From Lachnospiraceae bacterium (lineage in GTDB: Bacteria > Bacillota > Clostridia > Lachnospirales > Lachnospiraceae), in the NCBI GenBank assembly GCA_009774215.1, contig VSNH01000008.1, positions 1 through 52,596 of the forward strand: DNA of 52,596 nt. The letters are read 5' to 3'. This document shows, piece after piece, positions 1-8,426 of this stretch. Below the pieces are notes generated by a model. It ran no database searches and had not been told where the DNA came from. It saw only the letters and a list, made by a program, of their open reading frames with translations. Made by a program: the position numbers and the translations under genes. Every line of letters starts with the position of its first letter. Within the stretch, counting starts at the first letter, position 1.

Positions 1-90
1 TTGTATCGTTCGATACTCTTCTGAAAATTTTCTTTTGGAATCTTTTCAGGGTTGCATTACTGTTTATTTGTCAAGGTACAATATTTTGCT

Positions 91-151
91 GCGTCACGAA
101 GAATACGAAGTATTCTTCAGAAGTGAATCCCGTAGGAATTTACTTCGACGC
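91..151 (-). repeat. Three-way-junction structured element after tRNA-Ser(GGA)
   Basis: A closing pair GCGTC (91-95) and GACGC (147-151) encloses two hairpins: GAAGAATAC (98-106) with GTATTCTTC (110-118), and a 12-base-pair imperfect stem 120-131 with 135-146. It begins four bases beyond the 3' end of the tRNA. No T-run follows, so it is not a normal terminator. The branched layout resembles the intercistronic repeats elsewhere in the window, but the primary sequence differs. Confidence 0.5.
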
Positions 152-154
152 TAA

Positions 155-244
155 CGGAGATGGAGGGATTTGAACCCTCGCGCCGCTATTAACGACCTGC
201 ACCCTTTCCAGGGGTGTCCCTTCAGCCATCTTGGGTACATCTCC
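155..244 (-). tRNA. tRNA-Ser(GGA)
   Basis: This is a 90-nt class II tRNA. The minus strand begins GGAGATG and ends CATCTCC plus discriminator G. The anticodon stem CACCC/GGGTG holds the loop CTGGAAA with anticodon GGA, reading UCC and UCU. The TPsiC arm contains GGTTCAAATCC, and the long variable arm is as expected for serine. No CCA is encoded directly after the discriminator. It lies downstream of a second tRNA-Ser, probably in one transcript. Confidence 0.95.
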
Positions 245-313
245 ATACATAGCTAAATACATATAATCATATATACCAAATCGAAAAAGATTCGGTCGGA
301 GAGGGTTCTCCAG

Positions 314-399
314 CGGAGAGGGTGGGATTCGAACCCACGCGCCCTTGCGGACAAACGGTTTTCAAGACCGCCTCGTTATGACCACTTCGATACCTCTCC
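314..399 (-). tRNA. tRNA-Ser(TGA)
   Basis: This is an 86-nt class II tRNA. The acceptor stem GGAGAGG pairs with CCTCTCC, followed by discriminator G. The anticodon stem GCGGT/ACCGT holds the loop CTTGAAA, anticodon TGA, reading UCA and UCG by wobble. The TPsiC arm is GGTTCGAATCC, and the long variable arm confirms serine. A near-consensus promoter lies about 40 nt upstream. The spacer to the next tRNA-Ser is about 70 nt. Confidence 0.95.
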
Positions 400-439
400 G
401 TGTTCGCTTTGCACCCAATTTTGGTCGAGCGCAAAAACT

Positions 440-468
440 ATTCTAGCAAAGATAAACTGCCATGTCAA
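440..468 (-). promoter_or_regulatory. Sigma-A promoter for the tRNA-Ser pair
   Basis: On the minus strand a perfect -35 TTGACA (468-463) is followed by a 17-base spacer and -10 TAGAAT (445-440). Transcription would start about 30 nt before the tRNA-Ser(TGA) 5' end and could read through both tRNAs. Confidence 0.8.
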
Positions 469-507
469 CCCGTTTTTTTATTTTTTTCACCCTTTTTTTT
501 CAGCTTG

Positions 508-1527
508 TCACCAGCTCTTTTTCAGTTCCATATTCCAGTCCAATTCGTAGGGACTGTCATTGGAATTTTTGAGCATTTCATAATAGCTGCGCCGCTCCTT
601 TGTCGGAGAATCCTCCGTTATTTCCGGATCGCCCTGCCAAAACTGATATCCCATCATGTAAGCGTCCATCATCTCATCCCACGAATCATACATCTTCTGT
701 AAGCGCAGCGAGTTTTCAAGGGACGCGTCCATCGCCTCTTCATAGTCCATAAAGCCGCACAGATAGAAATCCGCATACAACTGGTTCACTCGGCAAAAAT
801 CCCACGCCGCAATATACTCTGCCCCGATTCCCCTATGATACATGTAGTAAGCCACCGCATACCGCCCGGGCACATCCCCGAGATCAATGTCTGTCCGCTC
901 TCCGGTTACGATTTTGGTCAATTCTTCCGCAAAGCGCATCTCACTCAATTCCAAAAGTCCCCACGCTTCCAAATCATCCATGCACTCCTGACATTTGGCG
1001 CGATGGCCGCCTCCGAGCAGCTTATTCACCGCCTCGATACCGGATTTCCGATCCCACACGTTCCAGCTGGAATAGAGCAGATACTCCGCCTTATCCGCAT
1101 TCTCCTCCGTGGGTTCCATTCCGCCTACCCACCGCCAGTCGCAGCCGTTTGTGTAGGCCAGGCAGGCATAGGTTGCATTAAACCACAGCACTGTTTCAGG
1201 CAGCTCGGGAGCCTCTGCCATCTCGGGCACATTGCCGCTCTCCCGCAATAAATCCGCCATGGTAGCGGGACTGTTTTCTGCACCGTCCGCCCCCGCTTCC
1301 TGCGCCCCGGCAGTGTCTGCTCTCGCCGCGCCTATCTCCTCAGTCCCGCCAGCGCCTTTTTCGGCCACCTCTGCGGCGTCCCTTCCATCCTCCGCTATTC
1401 CTGCCGGCCTCTCCATTTGTCCACAGCCTGCGAGGATAGCAGCCAACATGATCCCGGCCATCCAACCGGCCACGCGGCGCGTACGATCTGCGACGCACTT
1501 TTTTACACCTTTATCATCATACTTCAT
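508..1527 (-). CDS. Putative lipoprotein of unknown function
   Basis: The 339-residue product has a basic N-terminus, a hydrophobic stretch and a lipobox ending L-A-G-C-G, so it is predicted to be exported by Sec, lipidated and anchored on the outer face of the membrane. An acidic Ala/Glu/Gly-rich linker of about 70 residues follows, then a globular domain rich in Tyr, Trp and Cys that I do not recognise. I start it at ATG 1527 rather than 1569 because AAAGGA lies upstream of 1527 and no ribosome site precedes 1569. A second, broken lipoprotein gene with the same layout (signal, acidic linker, C-terminal domain) lies immediately upstream, suggesting one operon. Confidence 0.7.
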   Translation of the reverse strand: MKYDDKGVKKCVADRTRRVAGWMAGIMLAAILAGCGQMERPAGIAEDGRDAAEVAEKGAGGTEEIGAARADTAGAQEAGADGAENSPATMADLLRESGNVPEMAEAPELPETVLWFNATYACLAYTNGCDWRWVGGMEPTEENADKAEYLLYSSWNVWDRKSGIEAVNKLLGGGHRAKCQECMDDLEAWGLLELSEMRFAEELTKIVTGERTDIDLGDVPGRYAVAYYMYHRGIGAEYIAAWDFCRVNQLYADFYLCGFMDYEEAMDASLENSLRLQKMYDSWDEMMDAYMMGYQFWQGDPEITEDSPTKERRSYYEMLKNSNDSPYELDWNMELKKSW

Positions 1528-1604
1528 AAAATATATCCGTTCCTTTCGCTCCGCCCCGGCACAAATCATTATGCAGACGAATTCTCATTCTCGACGTTCT
1601 CTGC

Positions 1605-2983
1605 TCACCCCTCATTATAATACGCCGACAAATCAATGCCATACGCCGTTTCCAGCTCCTTAAGCAACGTGTTGGTGGACGCGTCAAACGCATTGTCCCG
1701 CAGCGTGATATCACAGGTAAGGACATAGTTCTCCCCAATGACAATCCGACAGTTGACGCTCACTTCCTTATAATATTCTTCCGTTATCCAATCAGGCGTC
1801 TCATAGTCAACCACATAATACCATGCCTTGTCAAAGCCTGACATCTCCATAACCGCACTCTTATGGACATTTCGATTCTCCACATCCTCGTCGTTCAGCT
1901 TCCGCTCATACAGCCTGTCCGCGCCCTCCTTGAGCAGCGGCACATAGTCGCCCGTACCCGTGGGGATGCCGCTGATATTCACGGAGACCCCATGCATGGA
2001 AGCGCTGACATAGGTTTCCCTCACTGCAGTCGTATATCCCATCGGCGCCATCACCGGGCACTGAATCTCCCCGTCCTTAAAGGACATCGTAGTCTGCCCC
2101 AGATACCGGTAGCCGTCTACCTTCGTGAGCGCAGCTTCTCCCGCCTCCGGCTCATACACATCCTGTGCCTCCACCTGCCGCTCCGCATCTGCCTGCACCC
2201 ATTCTCCGCTTGGCATTATGCTCTCCAGGCCAATTCCATAGCACTGTCCGATCTCCGCAAGAATCTTCTCAGTAAACTCATCCGTCTGCAGCTCGGTAAT
2301 CTCCGCTTCCCAGAGCACGCCCACTCCCGCCTTTGGAATGTCCAGATAATAAAGCTTTTTCACCTCATAGGCCGTCCCGTAGAAATCCTCGCTCTTTGCG
2401 GAGACAGTCACATATCTGTCCGCACCGTTTTTTATAACCTCGCCAAGCCGCACATCGGAATACTGCCCGCCGCTCTCCCAATCCGCCTTCTGCCCTTTCA
2501 GGCTTTCATTCAGCATAAAATAGGGAAGTTCTTCGTCTCCGCCACCGAACACCGACGCAAAAAACTGATGCCGTGATCAATATAGCTTAAAAATCCGTCG
2601 CTGTTTTCACTTCCCTCAGGCGCATAAACCTCATAGGACGAACCGTCGCCGTATACATCTTCAACCATATATTTCTTCATATACTGCAAAGCCGCCGCAT
2701 CCTCGTCGGAAATCAGCTCGCCTTTTCCATCGTTTGTGACAATCGGTTCTTGGCTCTTCTCCTCCGCGTCGGTCTGATTCTCGTCCTGCGCCGCCGCAGA
2801 AGCCGCCTCACCGCCCTGATCCTCTGTGTCTGAAACCTCTCCTCCCAAAGCCGTCTCGTCGCTCTGTCCCTCTGCAGCAGGCACATTTCCACTCTGCTCT
2901 CCGTTGGCAGCCGCATTGCCGCAGCCCGCCAACGCCAACGCAGTCAGCATCATAGCCATAACCGTCTTCCAAATGTTTTTCAA
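1605..2983 (-). pseudogene. Lipoprotein gene interrupted by a +1 nt-type frameshift
   Basis: Two overlapping reading frames together read as one lipoprotein of about 459 residues. The first frame (to 2510) has a signal peptide with lipobox A-L-A-G-C-G, an acidic Glu/Gln/Ala linker and the start of a domain. The second frame, open down to 1605, continues that domain. The switch falls at a run of six A (plus strand 2559-2564). One extra base there would join D-H-G-I-S-F to F-A-S-V-F-G-G-G-D without a gap, and the total length (1379 nt) is one short of a multiple of three. The start is probably TTG 2983, preceded by GGAGAA at a 6-nt spacing. It may be a real frameshift, a phase-variable tract or a sequencing error. 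The function is unknown. Confidence 0.75.
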
Positions 2984-3074
2984 CTTCTCTTCTCCGTTTC
3001 TCCACACACGTATTTCCGCATTTTTACTTTCAGCGGTTTCAAATTGTTAACGCTTTATGATAGAAACCACACCG

Positions 3075-3839
3075 CTAACACGGCCTGCCGTCCAAAAGCG
3101 TCTCCGCCACCGCCATATCCTCCGGTGTGGTGACCTTGATATTTGTGTAATCCCCCTCCACCAGCCTGACCTTGCAGTCCGTAAAGGTTTCCACCACCAT
3201 CGCGTCATCCGTAATGGAAATTCCTTCCCGCAAAAGCCGCTCCTTCTCCTGCATCAGTTTTTTGTAAGCAAATATAATCAGGGCCGCGTCGAAAACCTGT
3301 GGTGTCTGCACCTGCCACATGAAATTTCTATCCGGCGTCTGCCTGGCAAAACCGCTCTCATCCACAATCTTGATCGTATCCTTCACGGGCATTCCCGCAA
3401 CACAGGCATGATCCTGCGCAACCGCCTCATAGCAGCGTTCCAAAATATCTTCTGTCAAAAAAGGCCTTGCTCCGTCCTGAATAAAAATGTAACCGTCCTC
3501 ATCAGACGCTCCCGGTTTTTCGCCGCCCTGCCCGCTGCTGCCCGCGGCCGCCTGCAGACCGTTGTACACGGAATCGTATCGTTCCTTTCCGCCGGCTACA
3601 ACGGCCGCCACCTTAGAAAAGCCGTACTTGGCCACAATTTCTTCTTTTACATAAGAAATATCCTCCGCACCGGTGACCAAAATGCAGTCATCAATCACAG
3701 AGGATTCTTCTACCGCATGTAATGCGTACCATATAAGCGGCCTGCCCCGCAGAAGCATGTACTGCTTCGCCACGCCGCTTTTCATGCGGCTGCCGCGCCC
3801 CGCCGCCAGAACGATGGCGGTACATCGCTTTTTCCCCAT
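3075..3839 (-). CDS. ispD: 2-C-methyl-D-erythritol 4-phosphate cytidylyltransferase
   Basis: IspD makes CDP-methylerythritol from MEP and CTP, the third step of the non-mevalonate isoprenoid pathway in the cytoplasm. The 254-residue product shows the nucleotide-binding A-A-G-x-G-S-R-M near residue 15, K-Q-Y after it, the D-G-A-R-P motif, Q-T-P-Q-V-F, T-D-D-A and the C-terminal N-I-K-V-T-T-P-E-D, all typical of true IspD. GTG 3848 is in frame, but ATG 3839 is better placed after GGAG/GGGGA. It is downstream of tsaD, separated by a long perfect hairpin. A second family member at 38794-39543 lacks several of these motifs and is probably a polyol-phosphate enzyme, so this is the housekeeping copy. 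Confidence 0.93.
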   Translation of the reverse strand: MGKKRCTAIVLAAGRGSRMKSGVAKQYMLLRGRPLIWYALHAVEESSVIDDCILVTGAEDISYVKEEIVAKYGFSKVAAVVAGGKERYDSVYNGLQAAAGSSGQGGEKPGASDEDGYIFIQDGARPFLTEDILERCYEAVAQDHACVAGMPVKDTIKIVDESGFARQTPDRNFMWQVQTPQVFDAALIIFAYKKLMQEKERLLREGISITDDAMVVETFTDCKVRLVEGDYTNIKVTTPEDMAVAETLLDGRPC

Positions 3840-3865
3840 ATTCCCCACTCTCCCATATTGTTAAC

Positions 3866-3918
3866 GACCTTCATGTCTGGGAGAATGCAAAGAGCGCATT
3901 CTCCCAGACATGAAGGTC
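3866..3918. repeat. Perfect 23-bp inverted repeat between tsaD and ispD
   Basis: Arms 3866-3888 and 3896-3918 are exactly complementary, with a 7-nt loop. The inner part carries GAGAATGC/GCATTCTC, the same core as the hairpin half of the intercistronic repeat family in this window. No T-run follows on either strand, so it is unlikely to be a simple terminator. A double-strand RNase site or mobile palindrome is possible. Confidence 0.7.
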
Positions 3919-3943
3919 TGCTTAGGCTGCGTACTTTGCCGTC

Positions 3944-4987
3944 TTAGCTGAACTTCATGTCTTGTCCTAACTTCAAATTCGGCACCGCGTTCAAATCATA
4001 TCCGTGCCGCACACCCTTCACATACTCGTAATAGCCCGCCGCACCGATCATCGCCGCATTGTCCGTGCAAAGAACGGGCGAGGGGCTGTAAAACACCACA
4101 CCGCGCTCCTCACAGGCCTTTGTAAGCGCCTCCCTGAGCGCTGAGTTGGATGCCACGCCGCCGGCAATAGCAAACTTCTTTATGCCGCAGGACTCCACCG
4201 CGTGCATGGAATGCTCTGTGAGCACGTCCACCACCGCTTTCTGAAAGGAGGCCGCCACATCGGCCTGACAGTACGGCTCTCTCTTCATCTCACAAGAATT
4301 GAGATAATTCAAAACCGCGGACTTCAAGCCGCTGAAACTGAAATCGTAATCGGAATCCCATACCTTCGCCCTTGGAAAAGCGATAGCGTTCGGATTCCCC
4401 TCCTTAGATACCTTGTCGATCTTCGGTCCGCCGGGATAACCCAGGCCGATCGCGCGCGCCACTTTGTCAAAGGCTTCTCCCGCCGCGTCGTCCCTCGTGC
4501 GTCCCAAAATTTCATATTCTCCGTAATCCTTCACCACCACAAGGTGAGAATGTCCGCCCGACACGACCAGACAGACAAAGGGCGGCTCCAACTCTTTATT
4601 CTCTATGTAATTGGCGCTGATATGTCCTTCTATGTGGTGCACGCCGATCAGCGGAATCCCTGACGCAAAACTGACCGCTTTCGCCGCGGACACCCCTACC
4701 AAAAGCGCCCCTACAAGACCCGGCCCGTAAGTGACCGCGATGGCATCCATGTCGGAAAGCCCTTTCCCCGCCTGCGAAAGCGCCTCGGCCATCACCTGAT
4801 TGATCTTCTCAATATGTTTGCGTGAGGCAATCTCCGGCACCACGCCCCCGTAGAGCGTGTGCAGGGCAATCTGGGAGGATATCACATTCGATAAAACTTC
4901 CCTGCCGTTTTCCACCACCGCCGCCGCCGTCTCGTCGCAGGAGGTCTCCACAGCCAGAATCGTCGCGGTCTCCCCGTTATTTTTCAT
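3944..4987 (-). CDS. tsaD: tRNA N6-adenosine threonylcarbamoyltransferase
   Basis: TsaD transfers the threonylcarbamoyl group from TC-AMP to A37 of ANN-decoding tRNAs, forming t6A with TsaB and TsaE. The 347-residue product opens with the ASKHA-fold signature A-V-E-T-S-C-D-E-T and has the metal-binding H-H-I-E-G-H motif near residue 110, V-S-G-G-H-S, and a C-terminal G-G-V-A-S-N-S and D-N-A-A-M-I-G. The start is ATG 4987, with GGAGG five bases before it. The earlier in-frame start at 5023 would add 12 residues lying inside a repeat-like leader. tsaB and tsaE lie a few kb upstream on the same strand. Confidence 0.96.
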   Translation of the reverse strand: MKNNGETATILAVETSCDETAAAVVENGREVLSNVISSQIALHTLYGGVVPEIASRKHIEKINQVMAEALSQAGKGLSDMDAIAVTYGPGLVGALLVGVSAAKAVSFASGIPLIGVHHIEGHISANYIENKELEPPFVCLVVSGGHSHLVVVKDYGEYEILGRTRDDAAGEAFDKVARAIGLGYPGGPKIDKVSKEGNPNAIAFPRAKVWDSDYDFSFSGLKSAVLNYLNSCEMKREPYCQADVAASFQKAVVDVLTEHSMHAVESCGIKKFAIAGGVASNSALREALTKACEERGVVFYSPSPVLCTDNAAMIGAAGYYEYVKGVRHGYDLNAVPNLKLGQDMKFS

Positions 4988-4999
4988 CTTTTCCTCCAT

Positions 5000-5155
5000 G
5001 CCGGAGCTTTTTTGCGAAGGCAAGCGTCGAGAATTTCAAAGTTTTCCGAAGGAATACTTTTATTCTCGACTGCGAATCCGAGTTTGTGGCTCCGGCACAA
5101 ACTCGCGGCTGCATAAATTGCTCTTCAGAGAATTTATGCAACCTTTCCTCCATTC
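5000..5155 (-). repeat. Three-hairpin insertion-like element in the tsaD leader
   Basis: Three consecutive stems fill this spacer: GTCGAGAAT (5026-5034) with ATTCTCGAC (5062-5070), CGAGTTTGTG (5079-5088) with CACAAACTCG (5096-5105), and GCATAAATT (5111-5119) with AATTTATGC (5131-5139). The element is bordered by two similar copies of the ribosome-site region (plus-strand TTTCCTCCAT at 5144-5153 and TTTTCCTCCATG ending at 5000). This looks like a target duplication around a small insertion. Confidence 0.5.
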
Positions 5156-5176
5156 CGAGGCAGTTTCATCCCACCT

Positions 5177-5752
5177 TTAGTCATCCACAAGCTCCCAGCC
5201 GAGAATCTTCCAGTGCTTATCCGCATCCTGTCTGAGCACAAACCGTTCCTGTGACGGCACGCGGCCGCCGCCCTGCTTTTTCAGATAGAACGTGCAATAT
5301 AATCTGGCGCAGGAGTATTCACCCTGCTCAAAGTATTCCACATCGGTGCTGGCGGAAACTTCATAGCTTGCAATCGTAATCTGATCGCCCTTCATCTCCG
5401 CAATGTCGTTGCGCAGATCTTCCATGTACTGCTCTTGCGTCTTGTTCGCCACAAGCTCCGTATCGTAAAGCATCTGAATCTTACCCGCAAGCTTCACAAG
5501 CTCCTCGTCGGAATAAGTTTCGTTGTAGAAGCATTCCGTGATTTCCGCATAATATTTCACCACTTCCTTGGGCGTGGGCGGATAATTATGCTCCAGATCC
5601 CGCATCAGGACACTCTGTACCACGGTGGCCACAATCGTCTCCTCGACCTCCTGCCGTTTTGCCCGGTGACCCAAATAGTAGTAATAAACCAGAATGAGGG
5701 CCGCAAGAACAACCACTATAATTACCGTCTTCGCAACCTTTGAATTTTTCAT
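5177..5752 (-). CDS. Membrane-anchored protein of unknown function
   Basis: The 191-residue product starts with a short basic stretch and one transmembrane helix (about residues 8-27, rich in V, A, I and L, ending Y-Y-Y-Y). A helical region and a C-terminal beta-rich part follow, ending in K-I-L-G-W-E-L-V-D-D. The topology suggests a signal anchor with the body outside the membrane. AGGAGG lies just before the ATG. It resembles a small protein family common next to tsaD and RNase Z genes in Lachnospiraceae (from memory). No catalytic motif is evident and I do not assign a function. Confidence 0.75.
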   Translation of the reverse strand: MKNSKVAKTVIIVVVLAALILVYYYYLGHRAKRQEVEETIVATVVQSVLMRDLEHNYPPTPKEVVKYYAEITECFYNETYSDEELVKLAGKIQMLYDTELVANKTQEQYMEDLRNDIAEMKGDQITIASYEVSASTDVEYFEQGEYSCARLYCTFYLKKQGGGRVPSQERFVLRQDADKHWKILGWELVDD

Positions 5753-5825
5753 TTTCTCCTCCTGCGTTTCTTCTCTTTTTATATTTATCGGCTCATTCCA
5801 CCCGGCTTGAAAGTATCCGACGCAA

Positions 5826-6737
5826 TCAATCTTCCCTGAACATCAAATCCATGCTTCTGCCGTCCTTCGCAGCCAACGCGGCCGGAAAGATTTTCCGCAC
5901 TTCCTCCATATATTCCTCCGGCCGTACCAGAGAAGGGCTGTAATGTGTCAGCCACATTTCCTGCACCCCGGCCAGCTTTGCAATCTCCGCCGCCTCATAA
6001 AATGTCATGTGCTTGTATTCCTTCGCCTTCTTCGCCTTCTCCGGCTCTCCATACATGCCCTCGCAAATAAACAGATCCGACCCGGCTGCATGTTCTACAA
6101 TGCAGTCCGTGGGCCTCGTATCCGTACAATAGGTGACCTTTAACCCTCTTCTGGGCGCCCCAAGCACCATATCCGGAGTAAAGTAATAGCCGTCTTCGTC
6201 TATTATCTCACCTTTTTGCAGGGGATTCCAGTAATTTCTTGGAATATTCAGAGACTGTGCTTTTTCCACATCAAATTTGCCGGCACGGTCAATCACAATG
6301 CTGTAACCGTAGCAGGGTACGTTGTGGTTGACTCGGAATGACTCTATCCGAAATCCGCTGAACGGAAAAACCTGCTCCAGTTCCGTGATCTCAAGGCAGA
6401 TCACCTCAAAAGGCAGCTCCGGCGCAATCACCCGCAAGGAATTGACTATTCCGGGCAACCCGCGCGGACCAATCAAAAGCAGCGGCTCCGTGCGCTCTGC
6501 ATTGCCCATAGTGAGCAGCATTCCCGGAAGACCGCTGATGTGATCCGCATGAAAGTGAGTGAAGCAGATCACATCAATCGGTTTCGGGCTCCAGCCCTTT
6601 TCCTTCATCGCAATCTGGGTTCCCTCCCCACAATCAATCAATATACTTTTCCCGTTGTACCTCGCCATCAGCGAAGTAAGCCATCTGTGCGGCAAAGGCA
6701 TCATCCCGCCCGTGCCGAGTAAACAAACCTCTAACAT
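5826..6737 (-). CDS. rnz: Ribonuclease Z
   Basis: This tRNA 3'-end endonuclease of the metallo-beta-lactamase fold removes 3' trailers from tRNA precursors. The 303-residue product has the zinc motif T-H-F-H-A-D-H (about residue 62), a short ElaC-like exosite region and a final H-Y-S-P-S-L-V motif. The bacterial RNase Z family is usually about 300-310 residues, so this is full length. ATG 6737 is chosen because GGGAG precedes it. An in-frame start at 6779 would add 14 residues without family support. The tRNA-Ser genes here carry no evident CCA, which fits a need for RNase Z. Confidence 0.9.
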   Translation of the reverse strand: MLEVCLLGTGGMMPLPHRWLTSLMARYNGKSILIDCGEGTQIAMKEKGWSPKPIDVICFTHFHADHISGLPGMLLTMGNAERTEPLLLIGPRGLPGIVNSLRVIAPELPFEVICLEITELEQVFPFSGFRIESFRVNHNVPCYGYSIVIDRAGKFDVEKAQSLNIPRNYWNPLQKGEIIDEDGYYFTPDMVLGAPRRGLKVTYCTDTRPTDCIVEHAAGSDLFICEGMYGEPEKAKKAKEYKHMTFYEAAEIAKLAGVQEMWLTHYSPSLVRPEEYMEEVRKIFPAALAAKDGRSMDLMFRED

Positions 6738-6840
6738 ATGCGCTCCCACTGTTACAATGCACACCGCACCGGACTTCAATCCGTTTACGACTGTTTTGAT
6801 GTGAATTGCAACCTCTTTCTTTCAAGATAACATGGGCAGC

Positions 6841-7083
6841 CTACAAAAGTTCCTTCCTCTCACGTCTTTCCACCGGTACGGCAAATCCGGCGGTCAGCTT
6901 CTCATAACACGCCTCACACAAATCGAAGCTGTCGCTTTCTCCGTCCTTTTCACCGAAGAAACCGAAGTCGTGATCCACATGGATGCACTCTTCCTTCAAA
7001 ATGCCATTTTCAACCAACAAATTTTTGCGGCAGGCATTGCAGACTACCTTGGTCAATGTTCTGTCTTCTTTATATTCACGCAT
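6841..7083 (-). CDS. Small putative zinc-binding protein
   Basis: The 80-residue product carries two C-x-x-C pairs (V-C-N-A-C near residue 15 and L-C-E-A-C near 56), a likely treble-clef or zinc-ribbon layout. An acidic, His/Asp-containing middle separates them and the C-terminus is basic. GGGAGG lies nine bases before the ATG. It sits between rimI and RNase Z on the same strand. I recognise no named family. Confidence 0.75.
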   Translation of the reverse strand: MREYKEDRTLTKVVCNACRKNLLVENGILKEECIHVDHDFGFFGEKDGESDSFDLCEACYEKLTAGFAVPVERRERKELL

Positions 7084-7173
7084 GACAATCCTCCCTTAAA
7101 AGCTTTCAAATCTGCTGTATTTATTCTAACAGACAAAAGCCGTACTGCCAGTGGTAATTGTTCCATGCGCTGC

Positions 7174-7608
7174 CTATCTCTTCCACATAATCATAGCATC
7201 TTCCGCGGGTTTTTCATAGAAGTTCGGACGGATTCCCTCAGAAACAAAACCCAGCTTTTCATACAGGCCGATGGCCGCCGTATTGCTGACCCGCACCTCC
7301 AGGGTATAGGCATTTAAGCCGGCCCGGCAGCCTTCCTCCATCAGATACGCCAGCAGCTTTGCTGCCACCCCCCGTCTTCTGGCTTCCGGAGCCACCACCA
7401 CATTGGTGATATTGCCCTCTCCTGCGATCAGCAACAGCCCGCAGCCGCCGAGCAGCCGTCCATCCTCCTCCGCCACAAAGTACGCGGTATCCTCCTTTTC
7501 GATCATCTGTAAGAAGGAGTCCGCCGACCACGGCATAGAGAAGGTCTCCTCCTCCAGACGGCTGATAAAAGGCACATCCTCCGCCCGCATCCTACGACAT
7601 ACAATCAT
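7174..7608 (-). CDS. rimI: Ribosomal protein S18-alanine N-acetyltransferase
   Basis: This GNAT-fold enzyme would acetylate the N-terminal Ala of ribosomal protein S18 using acetyl-CoA. The 144-residue product has the GNAT acetyl-CoA loop R-R-R-G-V-A-A-K-L-L (about residues 78-87), E-V-R-V-S-N-T-A-A-I-G-L-Y-E-K-L-G-F and N-F-Y-E-K-P near the end, typical of RimI. Its ATG overlaps the tsaB stop as ATGA. The tsaE-tsaB-rimI order is a conserved Firmicute arrangement. Confidence 0.92.
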   Translation of the reverse strand: MIVCRRMRAEDVPFISRLEEETFSMPWSADSFLQMIEKEDTAYFVAEEDGRLLGGCGLLLIAGEGNITNVVVAPEARRRGVAAKLLAYLMEEGCRAGLNAYTLEVRVSNTAAIGLYEKLGFVSEGIRPNFYEKPAEDAMIMWKR

Positions 7609-8339
7609 AGAGGCTCACCCCGCTCCTTCTCTTTCCGCTCCCGCTCCGCCTGCGAAAGCCGCAGATACTCCGGTACAAAAGCCGCTCCCTCCACCATCCT
7701 GCCCTGCTCATAATAAAGCCGTCCGAGTGCAGCGACGGCCGCCGCCGACTGTCTGGCCCGGTGCAGAGGCGCAGCCGTGTAGGGCACACGCATGAGCTGC
7801 TCCATCCGCTCCCGAAAGACGGGCACGCCGTCTCCCAGAAATATGACGCTTCTGTCAAGTTGATTCAAAGCCTCCGCGGCCTCATCAAAAGACACGGCGC
7901 ACTGTTCCCGGATAACGCGCATGTCATATACAAATCGACCGGCCCTGTCAGGAACAAATTCATAAATGCCCGTATATACCTGATTCCTTCTGGCATCCAT
8001 AATCGGGCACACCAGATCCTTCGCGCCGTACATCTGATACGCCAGACCGTCCACCGTCGGCACGGAAACAATGGGTTTTTCAAGGGCAAACGCCAGCCCC
8101 TTGGCCGTTGCCGAACCAATTCGCAGCCCCGTAAACGATCCCGGTCCCGCCGCCACCGCGATGGCATCCACCGTGGAAAGATCCAGCTCCACCATCCTGA
8201 CAATCTCCTGAAGCATGGGCAGGAGTGTCTGAGAATGCGTCTTCTTGTACTGCACGGTGTACTCCGCGATTAAATTGTCATCCTCCGCCAGCGCCACAGA
8301 GGCCACCAGCCCGGAGCTGTCAAGTGCCAAAATTTTCAA
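7605..8339 (-). CDS. tsaB: tRNA threonylcarbamoyladenosine biosynthesis protein TsaB
   Basis: TsaB is the non-catalytic ASKHA partner that dimerises with TsaD for t6A formation. The product begins I-L-A-L-D-S-S-G and has the hallmark A-A-G-P-G-S-F-T-G-L-R-I-G motif near residue 68. I favour the TTG start at 8339, after AGGGCGGG, because it puts K-I-L-A-L-D at the N-terminus as in the family (244 residues). An ATG at 8414 would add 25 residues lacking homology. It lies 12 or more nt after tsaE and overlaps rimI by 4 nt. Confidence 0.92.
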   Translation of the reverse strand: MKILALDSSGLVASVALAEDDNLIAEYTVQYKKTHSQTLLPMLQEIVRMVELDLSTVDAIAVAAGPGSFTGLRIGSATAKGLAFALEKPIVSVPTVDGLAYQMYGAKDLVCPIMDARRNQVYTGIYEFVPDRAGRFVYDMRVIREQCAVSFDEAAEALNQLDRSVIFLGDGVPVFRERMEQLMRVPYTAAPLHRARQSAAAVAALGRLYYEQGRMVEGAAFVPEYLRLSQAERERKEKERGEPL

Positions 8340-8426
8340 TTTCCCGCCCTGTCTTCCCTTCCGCAGAATAAGTTCTCCGCACTTTCCTGTCACATCTCCA
8401 TACAAAATCCCCACAGAAGCCTTTTC

